Source: Vicinamibacterales bacterium (GTDB taxonomy: Bacteria > Acidobacteriota > Vicinamibacteria > Vicinamibacterales > 2-12-FULL-66-21). From it: DNA of 64,000 nucleotides. The stretch is from assembly GCA_035699745.1 (NCBI GenBank), contig DASSPH010000017.1, positions 1 to 64,000 of the forward strand, in the 5' to 3' direction. A model generated the notes under the pieces. That model did not search any database. It saw only the letters and a program-made list of their open reading frames with translations, and was not told the DNA's origin. The position numbers and the translations under genes are program-made. Shown here one piece after another: positions 56,976 through 64,000 of the stretch; positions within the stretch are counted from its first letter, which is position 1, and each line of letters starts with the position of its first letter.

Positions 56976-57610
56976 CTGCCCGCCGGAGCGCCCGGCGCGG
57001 AGCCGGACGCCTCGAACAGCACGTCGTGCCTGATCCAGCCGATCACGGCGTCGAGCCCCTCGCCGGTCTTCAGATTGGTGAACAGGACGGGTTTGCCGCT
57101 GCGGACCGCACGCGCATCGCGCTCCATGACGGAGAGATCGGCGCCGACGTAGGGAGCGAGATCGATCTTGTTGACGATCAGCAGGTCGCTGCGCGTGACG
57201 CCGGGTCCCCCTTTCCGCGGCACCTTGTCGCCGCCGGCGACGTCGACCACGTAGATGCTGACGTCCACCAGTTCCGGGCTGAACGCCGCCGCGAGATTGT
57301 CGCCGCCCGACTCGAGGAAGACAATCTGCACGTCGGGGAACTTCGCGACGGCGGCGTCGATCGCTTCCTGGTTGATCGACGTGTCTTCGCGGATCGCGGT
57401 ATGGGGACAGCCGCCGGTCTGGACGCCGCGGATGCGGTCCAGCGGCAGCGCGCCCGACCGCATCAGGAACTCGGCGTCCTCGTCGGTGTAGATGTCGTTG
57501 GTGATCACGGCGAGGCTGTAGCGTTCGCGCAGCCGCTTGCACAGCGCATCGAGCAACGCCGTCTTGCCCGATCCCACCGGTCCGCCGACGCCGATCGTGA
57601 CCCTGGCCAC
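56972..57610 (-). CDS. ureG: Urease accessory GTPase UreG
   Basis: The 212-residue SIMIBI GTPase delivers nickel to urease. The P-loop [14 protein letters not shown] is near residue 9, the nickel-binding CPH motif is in [11 protein letters not shown], and ESGGDNLAA plus the specificity motif VNKIDLAP follow. The conservation is high enough that function is secure. It follows ureF after nine bases and overlaps ureD. Confidence 0.97.
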   Translation of the reverse strand: MARVTIGVGGPVGSGKTALLDALCKRLRERYSLAVITNDIYTDEDAEFLMRSGALPLDRIRGVQTGGCPHTAIREDTSINQEAIDAAVAKFPDVQIVFLESGGDNLAAAFSPELVDVSIYVVDVAGGDKVPRKGGPGVTRSDLLIVNKIDLAPYVGADLSVMERDARAVRSGKPVLFTNLKTGEGLDAVIGWIRHDVLFEASGSAPGAPAGR

Positions 57611-57619
57611 TGCCTGCTC

Positions 57620-58288
57620 CTATGTCTGAAACAGCCGCGTGTGCAGCGACGCCTGCTGGTGGCTGCGCAGATCCAGGGCCGGCGTGCAGGTGAAGAGCGA
57701 ATCCTCCGGATCTGCCATCGCCCGCGCGACCGCGGTGCCGAGCAGCGGCTGCACTTCGATCAGGACGGCCTGCGCCTGCGCCGCACCGATCGGCATGCAG
57801 CGCACCGCCGCGGCGAGCGTGCCCGCGGCCAGGCTCTGCGCGAACGCGAGAAGGAGCGGCCGCGACCCGATGCCGAGCCGCCGTCCCGCCACGCCGACCA
57901 CGATCGCGTGATGCGGGCGGGGAACGGGCGGCAGGACGCCTGGATGCAGGCGCACCAGCAGGTCGAGCGTGCGGCGTCCCAGCCCCAGGCTCATCTCGCG
58001 AATCGCCGGCACGACCTTGACGGCGTCCAGCATGGCGCCCAGTCGCGCGAGTGCCGGTTCGTCAATCGGATCGTCGGCGGCCTGCCAGGCGAGCCACGCC
58101 GCCGCGAGCTCCGAGCGCCCCCATCCGAGGTGAATCTGGGCGTGCAGCACCTGCCGCAGCTCCGGCAGCGCGCCGCCTCGTGCCGCATAGGTCTCGAGGC
58201 CGCCGGAGTGCGCGAACGCGCCGACCGGAAACTGCGAGTCGAACAGCTGCAGCAGCCGCAGCAGCCGCAGATCCTCATCGCGATCCAT
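57620..58288 (-). CDS. ureF: Urease accessory protein UreF
   Basis: The 222-residue all-helical protein is a GTPase-activity modulator in the UreDFG complex. The conserved QLFDSQFPVGAFAHSGGLE near residue 12 is the UreF signature. The C-terminal part binds UreD. Its ATG overlaps the ureE stop by one base (TGATG type), consistent with coupling. Confidence 0.95.
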   Translation of the reverse strand: MDRDEDLRLLRLLQLFDSQFPVGAFAHSGGLETYAARGGALPELRQVLHAQIHLGWGRSELAAAWLAWQAADDPIDEPALARLGAMLDAVKVVPAIREMSLGLGRRTLDLLVRLHPGVLPPVPRPHHAIVVGVAGRRLGIGSRPLLLAFAQSLAAGTLAAAVRCMPIGAAQAQAVLIEVQPLLGTAVARAMADPEDSLFTCTPALDLRSHQQASLHTRLFQT

Positions 58289-58680
58289 CAGTGCGCGTGC
58301 TCCCCCGGTGCCCGCCCGTGGAATGCCCGCCGCTCGGCAGTGAACGGCACGCCGATGCGCCGCAGGCGTTCGGCGAGCGCCGTGTCTGCGAGCGCGATCA
58401 CCGCGTCGCCGTCCGTCTCGATGTCGCGGTGCAGGTTGCCGATCACATGCCCCACCCGCGCCGACTCCGCCAGGCTCCCCGGCCGCACGACGACCACGTC
58501 TTCGGCGGCGGCGGCGACGACGTAAGCACGCCCGTTGGCTTCGTGCAGCACTTGACCGGGCTGCAGCACCGATCCGGCCGGCAGCTGCAGGGGGAACTGC
58601 ACGCCGTCGGGCGCCGACACCAGGCGGCGGACGCGCCGGCGGTCCGCCGCGGTCATCGGGATCTCGATCGTCTCTCCCAT
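58288..58680 (-). CDS. ureE: Urease accessory protein UreE (nickel chaperone)
   Basis: The 130-residue metallochaperone hands nickel to the UreDFG complex. The N-terminal peptide-binding-like domain (residues 1-65) and the metal-binding domain with GNLHRDIE (conserved His) are recognisable. The C-terminal tail is short, with only a few histidines (GEHAH), unlike the long His-rich tails of some bacteria. ATG at 58680 lies five bases after the ureC stop; the longer open frame upstream is a shadow of ureC. Confidence 0.88.
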   Translation of the reverse strand: MGETIEIPMTAADRRRVRRLVSAPDGVQFPLQLPAGSVLQPGQVLHEANGRAYVVAAAAEDVVVVRPGSLAESARVGHVIGNLHRDIETDGDAVIALADTALAERLRRIGVPFTAERRAFHGRAPGEHAH

Positions 58681-58685
58681 GTCCG

Positions 58686-60404
58686 TCAGAACAGAAAATA
58701 GCGCTGCGCCAGCGGAAGCGCCGCGGCGGGGCGCGGCACGATGCGTTCGCCGTCGATGGTCACCGTGTAGCGTTCGGGGTCGATCGCGATCGACGGCAGC
58801 GTGTCGTTCAGCGCCATGTCCTTCTTGCCAATCGCCCGCGTGCCGCTCACCGGCAGCAGCGACCGATCGAGCTGGGAGGGCAGCGCGCCGCCGTCCAGCG
58901 AGGCCTGTGACACGAACGTCCACGAGGTCGCCGCCGGCGCGCCGCCGAGCGCGGCGAACATCGGCCGATAGCGCACGGGCTCCGGCGTCGGGATGGACGC
59001 GTTGGGGTCCCCCATGGCGGCCGCGGCGATCGCGCCGCCCTTCAGCACGAGATCGGGTTTGACGCCGAAGAACGCGGGATCCCACAGCACCAGATCCGCG
59101 ATCTTGCCGACTTCGATCGATCCGACGTGGTCGGCGATCCCGTGCGCGCGCGCGGGATTGATCGTGTACTTGGCGAGGTACCGCCGTATCCGGAAGTTAT
59201 CCGCCGGACCTGCCGCGGCGACGCCGCGAACCGCCGCAGGCGGACGGGTCTCCTTCATCACGTGCGCCGTCTGCCACGTTCGCGCGATCACCTCGCCGAC
59301 GCGGCCCATCGCCTGCGAGTCCGACGACATCATGCTGATCGCGCCGAGATCGTGGAGCACGTCCTCTGCCGCCATCGTTTCGGGACGGATCCGCGATTCG
59401 GCGAACGCGACGTCCTCGGGCACCGAGGCGTTCAGGTGGTGGCAGACCATCAGCATGTCGAGATGCTCGTCGAGCGTGTTCACCGTATACGGCATCGTCG
59501 GGTTGGTGCTCGAGGGCAGGACGTTCGGCAGCGCGCAGACGCGCATGATGTCGGGAGCGTGGCCGCCTCCCGCTCCTTCGCTGTGGTAGGTGTGGATCGT
59601 GCGCCCCTGGAACGCGGCGATCGTCTGCTCGACGAACCCCGACTCGTTCAGCGTGTCGGTATGGATGGCGACCTGCACGTCGAAGCGGTCGGCGACGGTC
59701 AGCGCCGCGTCGATCGTCGCCGGCGTCGTGCCCCAGTCCTCGTGCAGCTTCAGTCCCATGGCGCCGGCGCGGATCTGCTCGTCGAGCGCCGGAATCGTCG
59801 CGGCGTTGCCTTTCCCGAGGAAGCCGAAGTTCATCGGCAGGCCCTGCGTCGCCTCGATCATCCGGTGCAGGTGCCAGGGTCCCGGCGTGCACGTCGTCGC
59901 GCGCGTTCCCTCCGCCGGCCCCGTGCCGCCGCCGATCATCGTCGTCACGCCGCTGTAGAGCGCTTCCCAGACCTGCTGCGGACTGATGAAATGAATGTGC
60001 GCGTCGATGCCGCCGGCTGTGAGGATGCGATGCTCGCCGGCGATGATCTCCGTACCGGGGCCGATCGCGAGTCCGGGCGTCACGCCGTCCTGGATGTCGG
60101 GATTGCCGGCCTTCCCGATGGCGGCGATGCGTCCGTCACGCACCCCGACGTCCGCCTTCACCACGCCCCAGTAGTCGAGGACGATGGCGTTGGTGATGAC
60201 GAGATCCGGTGCGCCGCCGGCGCGGGACAGTTGTGATTGCCCCTGCCCGTCTCGAATCACCTTGCCGCCGCCGAAGACCACTTCCTCGCCGTAGCTCGCG
60301 TGGTCCTTCTCGATCTCGAGAAAGAGGCTGGTGTCGCCGAGCCTGACGCGGTCACCCGTGGTCGGGCCGTAGAGGCTCGCGTAGGTGTCGCGGCGGATCT
60401 TCAT
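58686..60404 (-). CDS. ureC: Urease alpha subunit
   Basis: The 572-residue catalytic subunit hydrolyses urea to ammonia and carbamate with a dinuclear nickel centre. Nickel ligands are in [10 protein letters not shown]. The lysine to be carbamylated is in [10 protein letters not shown]. Further ligands lie in the HTDTLNESG and [11 protein letters not shown] region, the catalytic His is in [12 protein letters not shown], and the Asp ligand is in [11 protein letters not shown]. The length is standard and all key residues are present, so the enzyme should be active. ureB lies directly upstream with a short overlap. Confidence 0.98.
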   Translation of the reverse strand: MKIRRDTYASLYGPTTGDRVRLGDTSLFLEIEKDHASYGEEVVFGGGKVIRDGQGQSQLSRAGGAPDLVITNAIVLDYWGVVKADVGVRDGRIAAIGKAGNPDIQDGVTPGLAIGPGTEIIAGEHRILTAGGIDAHIHFISPQQVWEALYSGVTTMIGGGTGPAEGTRATTCTPGPWHLHRMIEATQGLPMNFGFLGKGNAATIPALDEQIRAGAMGLKLHEDWGTTPATIDAALTVADRFDVQVAIHTDTLNESGFVEQTIAAFQGRTIHTYHSEGAGGGHAPDIMRVCALPNVLPSSTNPTMPYTVNTLDEHLDMLMVCHHLNASVPEDVAFAESRIRPETMAAEDVLHDLGAISMMSSDSQAMGRVGEVIARTWQTAHVMKETRPPAAVRGVAAAGPADNFRIRRYLAKYTINPARAHGIADHVGSIEVGKIADLVLWDPAFFGVKPDLVLKGGAIAAAAMGDPNASIPTPEPVRYRPMFAALGGAPAATSWTFVSQASLDGGALPSQLDRSLLPVSGTRAIGKKDMALNDTLPSIAIDPERYTVTIDGERIVPRPAAALPLAQRYFLF

Positions 60405-60709
60405 CGCAGCGAGCCGTTGACCAGGCCGTTCATGCCGTAGACCGCCCGCGTTCCGGCGACCGGGATCAGCGTGATGTCGCGTTCGTCGCCCGGCTCGAAG
60501 CGCAGGGACGTGCCGGCGGGAATGTCGAGCCTGCAGCCGTAGGCCTGCTGGCGGTCGAACGTCAGCGCCGGATTGACTTCGAAGAAGTGGGTGTGGGAGC
60601 CGACCTGGATCGGCCGATCTCCGGTGTTGGCCACGCGGAGGCGCGTTCGCGGCCGCCCCGCGTTCAGCTCGATCTCACCTGGCTGGATGACGCGCTCGCC
60701 GGGGACCAT
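60401..60709 (-). CDS. ureB: Urease beta subunit
   Basis: The 102-residue structural subunit has the family motifs [10 protein letters not shown] and [13 protein letters not shown], and the late [12 protein letters not shown]. It is separate from gamma and alpha, as in most bacteria. It overlaps the ureC start by four bases and follows ureA after six. Confidence 0.97.
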   Translation of the reverse strand: MVPGERVIQPGEIELNAGRPRTRLRVANTGDRPIQVGSHTHFFEVNPALTFDRQQAYGCRLDIPAGTSLRFEPGDERDITLIPVAGTRAVYGMNGLVNGSLR

Positions 60710-60715
60710 GGCGCT

Positions 60716-61018
60716 TCACCTGATGGGATCGTGCACGGTGATCAGCTTGGTGCCGTCGGGGAAGGTCCCCTCGACCTGGACTTCCTTGATCATCTCGGCG
60801 ACCCCTTCCATGACGTCGGCGCGGCCGAGGACGGCGGCGCCGAACGCCATCAGTTCCGACACGCTGCGTCCGTCGCGGATGCCCTCGAGCAGCTCCGCGC
60901 TGATCAACGCGACCGCCTCCGGATGATTCAGTTTCAGTCCGCGCGACTTGCGGCGGCGAGCCACCTCCGCTGCCGTGAACACGAGCAGCTTGTCGACGTC
61001 GCGCGCCGTGAGCCTCAT
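60716..61018 (-). CDS. ureA: Urease gamma subunit
   Basis: The 100-residue structural subunit has the typical motifs [39 protein letters not shown] and [18 protein letters not shown]. It is the first structural gene of the urease operon. Its start overlaps the stop of the LysR-type regulator by four bases. Confidence 0.97.
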   Translation of the reverse strand: MRLTARDVDKLLVFTAAEVARRRKSRGLKLNHPEAVALISAELLEGIRDGRSVSELMAFGAAVLGRADVMEGVAEMIKEVQVEGTFPDGTKLITVHDPIR

Positions 61019-61929
61019 GACGCGCGGTCGACGGTGGAGAGCAGCGTCGGCGCCATGCGCGTGAGCGTCGCCATCATTTCCTGCACGACCCGCGGCACGC
61101 GCTCGTCGGACCGGTAGACCCAGCCGGTCTCGCGCACCAGGTTCTGGCCGCGGATGCGCGCAACCTTCAGCGAGCCGCCGCGGCTCTCGCGCTCGACCGA
61201 CTGGAAGGGGCAGATGCTCACGCCCAGGCCGGACGCGACCATCGACTTGATGATCTCGACGTTCTCGGTTTCAGCGACGATGCGCGGCTTGATCTGCTCG
61301 CGGACGAAGAACTCGTCCAGCGTGCGGCGGGTGTTCGAACCGGCCTCGAACAGCACGAAGGGCAGTCCGACGAGCGCCTCGACGCCGACCGACTGCTTCG
61401 AGGAGAGCGGATGGCCCGCGGGCATCACCAGCATCAGCTCCTCGCGCAGCACCGGAACGGTCGTGAACGCCGGATCGTCGATCGGCAGCGTCAGCAGCGC
61501 CAGATCCGCGCGCCGCGTGCGAAGGCGGCGCAGCAGCCGCTGGGTGCCGCCGGTCGCGACCTTCAAGTCGACGTGCGGATGGTGCTTCTTGAACTCCTTC
61601 AGCAACTGCGGGAACACGTAGAGACAGACCGTCATCCCGCCGACGAGATTCAGCGTGCCGGAGAGCGTCTTCTGCTTGTCGGTGATGCTGGCCGACGTAT
61701 CGCGGATGTCGTTGAAGACGCGATGACTGAGCTGGAGGATCGCCTCGCCCGCGGCGGTGATCTGCACGCGCCGCCCCAGGCGGACGAAGAGGCGCTCGTG
61801 GAACTCGTCCTCGAGCAGCAGAATCTGGCGGCTGATGGCCGACTGCGAGACGTGCAGGCGGCCGCCCGCCCCGGTGAACGAGCCGGTCTCGGCAATGGCG
61901 CGAACGATCTCGAGCTGACGGAGGTCCAT
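61015..61929 (-). CDS. LysR-type transcriptional regulator at the head of the urease operon
   Basis: The 304-residue protein has an N-terminal winged helix-turn-helix (residues 1-60, [19 protein letters not shown]) and a periplasmic-binding-like effector domain (about 90-295). It is the first gene of the urease transcript and overlaps ureA by four bases (ATGA), so it should be co-transcribed with the genes it may control. Most LysR genes are divergent from their targets, so this layout suggests autoregulation. The effector is unknown; nitrogen status is a guess from context. An AAATA-N5-TATTT palindrome lies upstream. Confidence 0.92.
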   Translation of the reverse strand: MDLRQLEIVRAIAETGSFTGAGGRLHVSQSAISRQILLLEDEFHERLFVRLGRRVQITAAGEAILQLSHRVFNDIRDTSASITDKQKTLSGTLNLVGGMTVCLYVFPQLLKEFKKHHPHVDLKVATGGTQRLLRRLRTRRADLALLTLPIDDPAFTTVPVLREELMLVMPAGHPLSSKQSVGVEALVGLPFVLFEAGSNTRRTLDEFFVREQIKPRIVAETENVEIIKSMVASGLGVSICPFQSVERESRGGSLKVARIRGQNLVRETGWVYRSDERVPRVVQEMMATLTRMAPTLLSTVDRAS

Positions 61930-61984
61930 AATGCCCTGCCCGTGGGAAGACCCAGCGATTCTGGATCCCCGGCAGCCAGAAGCA

Positions 61985-61999
61985 AAATAGAAAGTATTT
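61985..61999 (-). promoter_or_regulatory. Candidate LysR operator upstream of the urease operon
   Basis: The 15-base element AAATA-GAAAG-TATTT is an A/T-rich inverted repeat, 56 bases before the regulator start, in a spacer that is unusually A/T-rich for this window. It fits the general T-N11-A type of LysR box. Function is inferred. Confidence 0.4.
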
Positions 62000-62027
62000 A
62001 TTCGAGCTATGCCTTGAGCTTATGAGA

Positions 62028-62408
62028 CTAGCGGACGGCCAGGGTTCCCTTCATATCCTTGCACTTCGGGTCCTGCGTCAGGTTGCAGTAGAAGGTGAAG
62101 GAGCCGGCCCGATCGGCCCGGAACTCGAAGGTGACGGTCTGGCCGGTCCCGGCGCGCTTCACGATGCGGTAATCGTCGATCGTGAAGCTGTGGGGCATGT
62201 CTTGGGCGGTGAAGGTGATCTTCACCAGGTCGTTCTTGTTGACCGCGAGCGCGGCCGGGCTGAAGGTGAAGCCGTTACCCGAAACGGTGAATTCGCGGAC
62301 CTGCCCCTGGTCCTGTGCACCGGCTTCCCGCGGAGCGGCCGCCGCCGAGACCAAATACAGCACGGACGCGGCGAGCGTTGAAAAACCTACCCACTGACGT
62401 ACGCGCAT
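62028..62408 (-). CDS. Small secreted cupredoxin-like protein
   Basis: The 126-residue protein has a signal peptide (cleaved near REAGAQ) and one cupredoxin beta-sandwich domain. Candidate copper ligands are the His in DMPHSFTI, the Cys in FYCN and the Met in KDMKG. Blue copper proteins normally have a second His between that Cys and Met, but here the loop reads NLTQDPKCKD and has a second Cys and no His. Copper binding is therefore uncertain or unusual. Its ATG lies in a spacer after pnp on the same strand. Confidence 0.85.
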   Translation of the reverse strand: MRVRQWVGFSTLAASVLYLVSAAAAPREAGAQDQGQVREFTVSGNGFTFSPAALAVNKNDLVKITFTAQDMPHSFTIDDYRIVKRAGTGQTVTFEFRADRAGSFTFYCNLTQDPKCKDMKGTLAVR

Positions 62409-62494
62409 CTTGGTGCCTCCCAAGGTATTAGACGGAACGGCCGGCCAAACGGCTGGCCGCCCCGCTGTGGCTGTCGCCGGGGAGGCCGCCTCCG

Positions 62495-64000
62495 CTATTC
62501 CCGCCGCGCCGGTTCGGCGGCGGGGACGGGGAGCAGCGCCTTCCGGCTGAGCCGAATCTTGCCGGAGGGATCGATGTTGATCACCTTGACCATCACCTGA
62601 TCCCCCTCTTTCAGCTCGTCGCGCACGTCCTTGACGCGATGGTGCGCGATCTCCGAGACGTGCAGCAGGCCGTCGAGTCCCGGCATGATCTCGATGAAGG
62701 CGCCGAAATCCGTAATCCGCTGCACCTTCCCCATGTACGTCTTGTTCAGCTCCGGCGTCGCGGTCAGCTCCTGGATGATGCCGATCGCCTTGGCCGCCGA
62801 GGCCTCGTCCGCCGAGGCGACGTTCACCGTGCCGTTGTCCTCGACGTCGATTTTCACGCCGGTGCGCTCGATGATGCTGCGGATCATCTTGCCGCCCGGG
62901 CCGATGACGTCGCGGATCTTGTCCACCGGGATCTTGATGGTGACGATCCGCGGCGCGTGCGCCGAGACGTCCGAGCGCGACGCGCCGAGCGTCTGCTGCA
63001 TCTTGTCGAGGATGTACAGCCGTCCGGCCCGCGCCTGATCGAGCGCCTTGGTCATGATCTCGGCGGTAATGCCCGCGACCTTGATATCCATCTGCAGCGC
63101 GGTGATGCCGTCGGCGGTGCCGGTGACCTTGAAGTCCATGTCCCCGTAGTGATCCTCGGCGCCGGCGATGTCGGTGAGCACGGCGTACTTGCCGGTGGAC
63201 TCGTCCATGATGAGGCCCATCGCGACGCCGGCGACCGGCTTCTTCAGCGGCACCCCGGCATCCATCATCGCCAGCGATCCGCCGCACACCGACGCCATGG
63301 ACGACGATCCGTTCGACTCGAGGATGTCGGAGACGATGCGGATGGTGTAGGGGAACTTCTCCTCCGCGGGGAGCATCGGCGTGAGGGCGCGCTCGGCGAG
63401 GGCGCCGTGGCCGATCTCGCGGCGGCCGGGCCCGGTGAAGCGGCCGACCTCGCCGACGGAGAACGGCGGGAAATTGTAGTGGAGCATGAAGCGCTTCCAC
63501 ACCTCGCCGTCCATGGTCTCGATCTTCTGCTGGTCGTCGGCGGTGCCGAGCGTGGCGGTGACGAGCGCCTGCGTCTCGCCGCGCGTGAACAGCGCCGAGC
63601 CGTGGGTCCGCGGCAGCACGCCGACCTCGATGGTGATCGGACGGATCTCGTCGAACTTGCGGCCGTCGAGCCGCTTGCCGCGCTCGAGCGCCTCGTCGCG
63701 CATGACCTGTTCCTTCAGGTCCTTGAACACCGCCTTGGCGTTGGCGCGCGCCTCGTCGTCGTCCTCGTCGTAGCCGGAGACGAGCTCGTCGAGCACGCGG
63801 TCGACGGTGCCGTAGTTCTCGAGCTTGTCCTGGATCCGCATCGCCGCGGCGAGCTTGTCATAGACCCTGCCGTGGACGTCGCGGCGGAATCCGTCGTCGA
63901 TGTCCCTGGCGGCGACCGCCGCTTTCGGCTTGCCGGCCTGCCCGGCGAGCGCCTCGATGCCGGCGATGATCTGCTTGATCGCGTTGTGCGCGGTCTCGAG
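62495..64000 (-). CDS. pnp: Polyribonucleotide nucleotidyltransferase, C-terminal part (5' end outside window)
   Basis: The frame is open to the end of the window, so only the last 500 or so residues are seen. PNPase degrades RNA 3' to 5' phosphorolytically within the degradosome. The second RNase PH domain ([19 protein letters not shown]), the [20 protein letters not shown] region, a KH domain with [11 protein letters not shown] and a C-terminal S1 domain ([15 protein letters not shown]) are in order. The tail after the S1 domain is short and Ala/Pro-rich. The internal ATG at 63841 is not the true start, because helical-linker sequence continues upstream. Confidence 0.97.
   Translation of the reverse strand, partial: LETAHNAIKQIIAGIEALAGQAGKPKAAVAARDIDDGFRRDVHGRVYDKLAAAMRIQDKLENYGTVDRVLDELVSGYDEDDDEARANAKAVFKDLKEQVMRDEALERGKRLDGRKFDEIRPITIEVGVLPRTHGSALFTRGETQALVTATLGTADDQQKIETMDGEVWKRFMLHYNFPPFSVGEVGRFTGPGRREIGHGALAERALTPMLPAEEKFPYTIRIVSDILESNGSSSMASVCGGSLAMMDAGVPLKKPVAGVAMGLIMDESTGKYAVLTDIAGAEDHYGDMDFKVTGTADGITALQMDIKVAGITAEIMTKALDQARAGRLYILDKMQQTLGASRSDVSAHAPRIVTIKIPVDKIRDVIGPGGKMIRSIIERTGVKIDVEDNGTVNVASADEASAAKAIGIIQELTATPELNKTYMGKVQRITDFGAFIEIMPGLDGLLHVSEIAHHRVKDVRDELKEGDQVMVKVINIDPSGKIRLSRKALLPVPAAEPARRE

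Overview
The window is high-GC bacterial chromosome (my impression is about two thirds G+C) with tightly packed, often overlapping genes. The type IV pilin sequences, the paired YfhO-like proteins, the large M14 peptidases with a C-terminal amidotransferase-like domain and the winged-helix/beta-propeller regulator together suggest an Acidobacteriota genome, probably Vicinamibacteria-like. That is an inference from gene style; there is no rRNA or tRNA gene here to prove it.

Positions 1 to about 22,300 are a large type IV pilus island on the + strand. It holds pilB (5' end cut off), pilT, pilC, pilS and pilR, then two almost identical pilA genes, each behind its own sigma-54 promoter with upstream TGTCA boxes. 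Two YfhO-like GT-C membrane proteins follow, the second fused in frame to a pilin domain. Then come a VKOR-DsbA oxidoreductase, an ABC-2 transporter with a TPR partner, the prepilin peptidase, an NtrB-type kinase, three minor pilins, a small secreted protein and an NtrC-type regulator whose best start is CTG. The order reads as pilin synthesis, export, disulfide formation, possible glycosylation, leader processing and assembly under two sigma-54 two-component systems.

Positions 22,310 to about 35,100 are housekeeping and envelope genes: aroB divergent from nadB-proS, a TMTC-like GT-C/TPR membrane protein, a HEAT-repeat protein, an OmpA-family outer membrane protein, tatA-tatC, and a CtpA-like S41 protease divergent from tatA. 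Positions 35,332 to 45,531 hold smc, an M48 protease and two tandem M14-like peptidases. A CadC-like regulator, a TYW1-like radical SAM protein and an APC amino-acid permease follow, to about 50,230.

Positions 50,679 to 55,570 are a lysine/diaminopimelate operon: lysC-dapB-dapA-dapD and a dapE-like M20 gene, all but lysC starting at overlaps with the preceding stop, and preceded by a strong intrinsic hairpin. A secreted HExxH protein follows. A complete urease operon lies on the - strand (lysR-ureA-ureB-ureC-ureE-ureF-ureG-ureD). The window ends with a small secreted cupredoxin and the 3' part of pnp.

A recurrent feature is that many spacers between transcription units contain imperfect tandem arrays of 7 to 9 base units, with a different word in each spacer and often an inverted partner. 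One such array, with a 9-base unit, is translated inside the YfhO-pilin fusion. No CRISPR array, insertion sequence, prophage or tRNA was seen. No stretch longer than 300 bases lacks a gene, unless the small ORF at 50293 is rejected.
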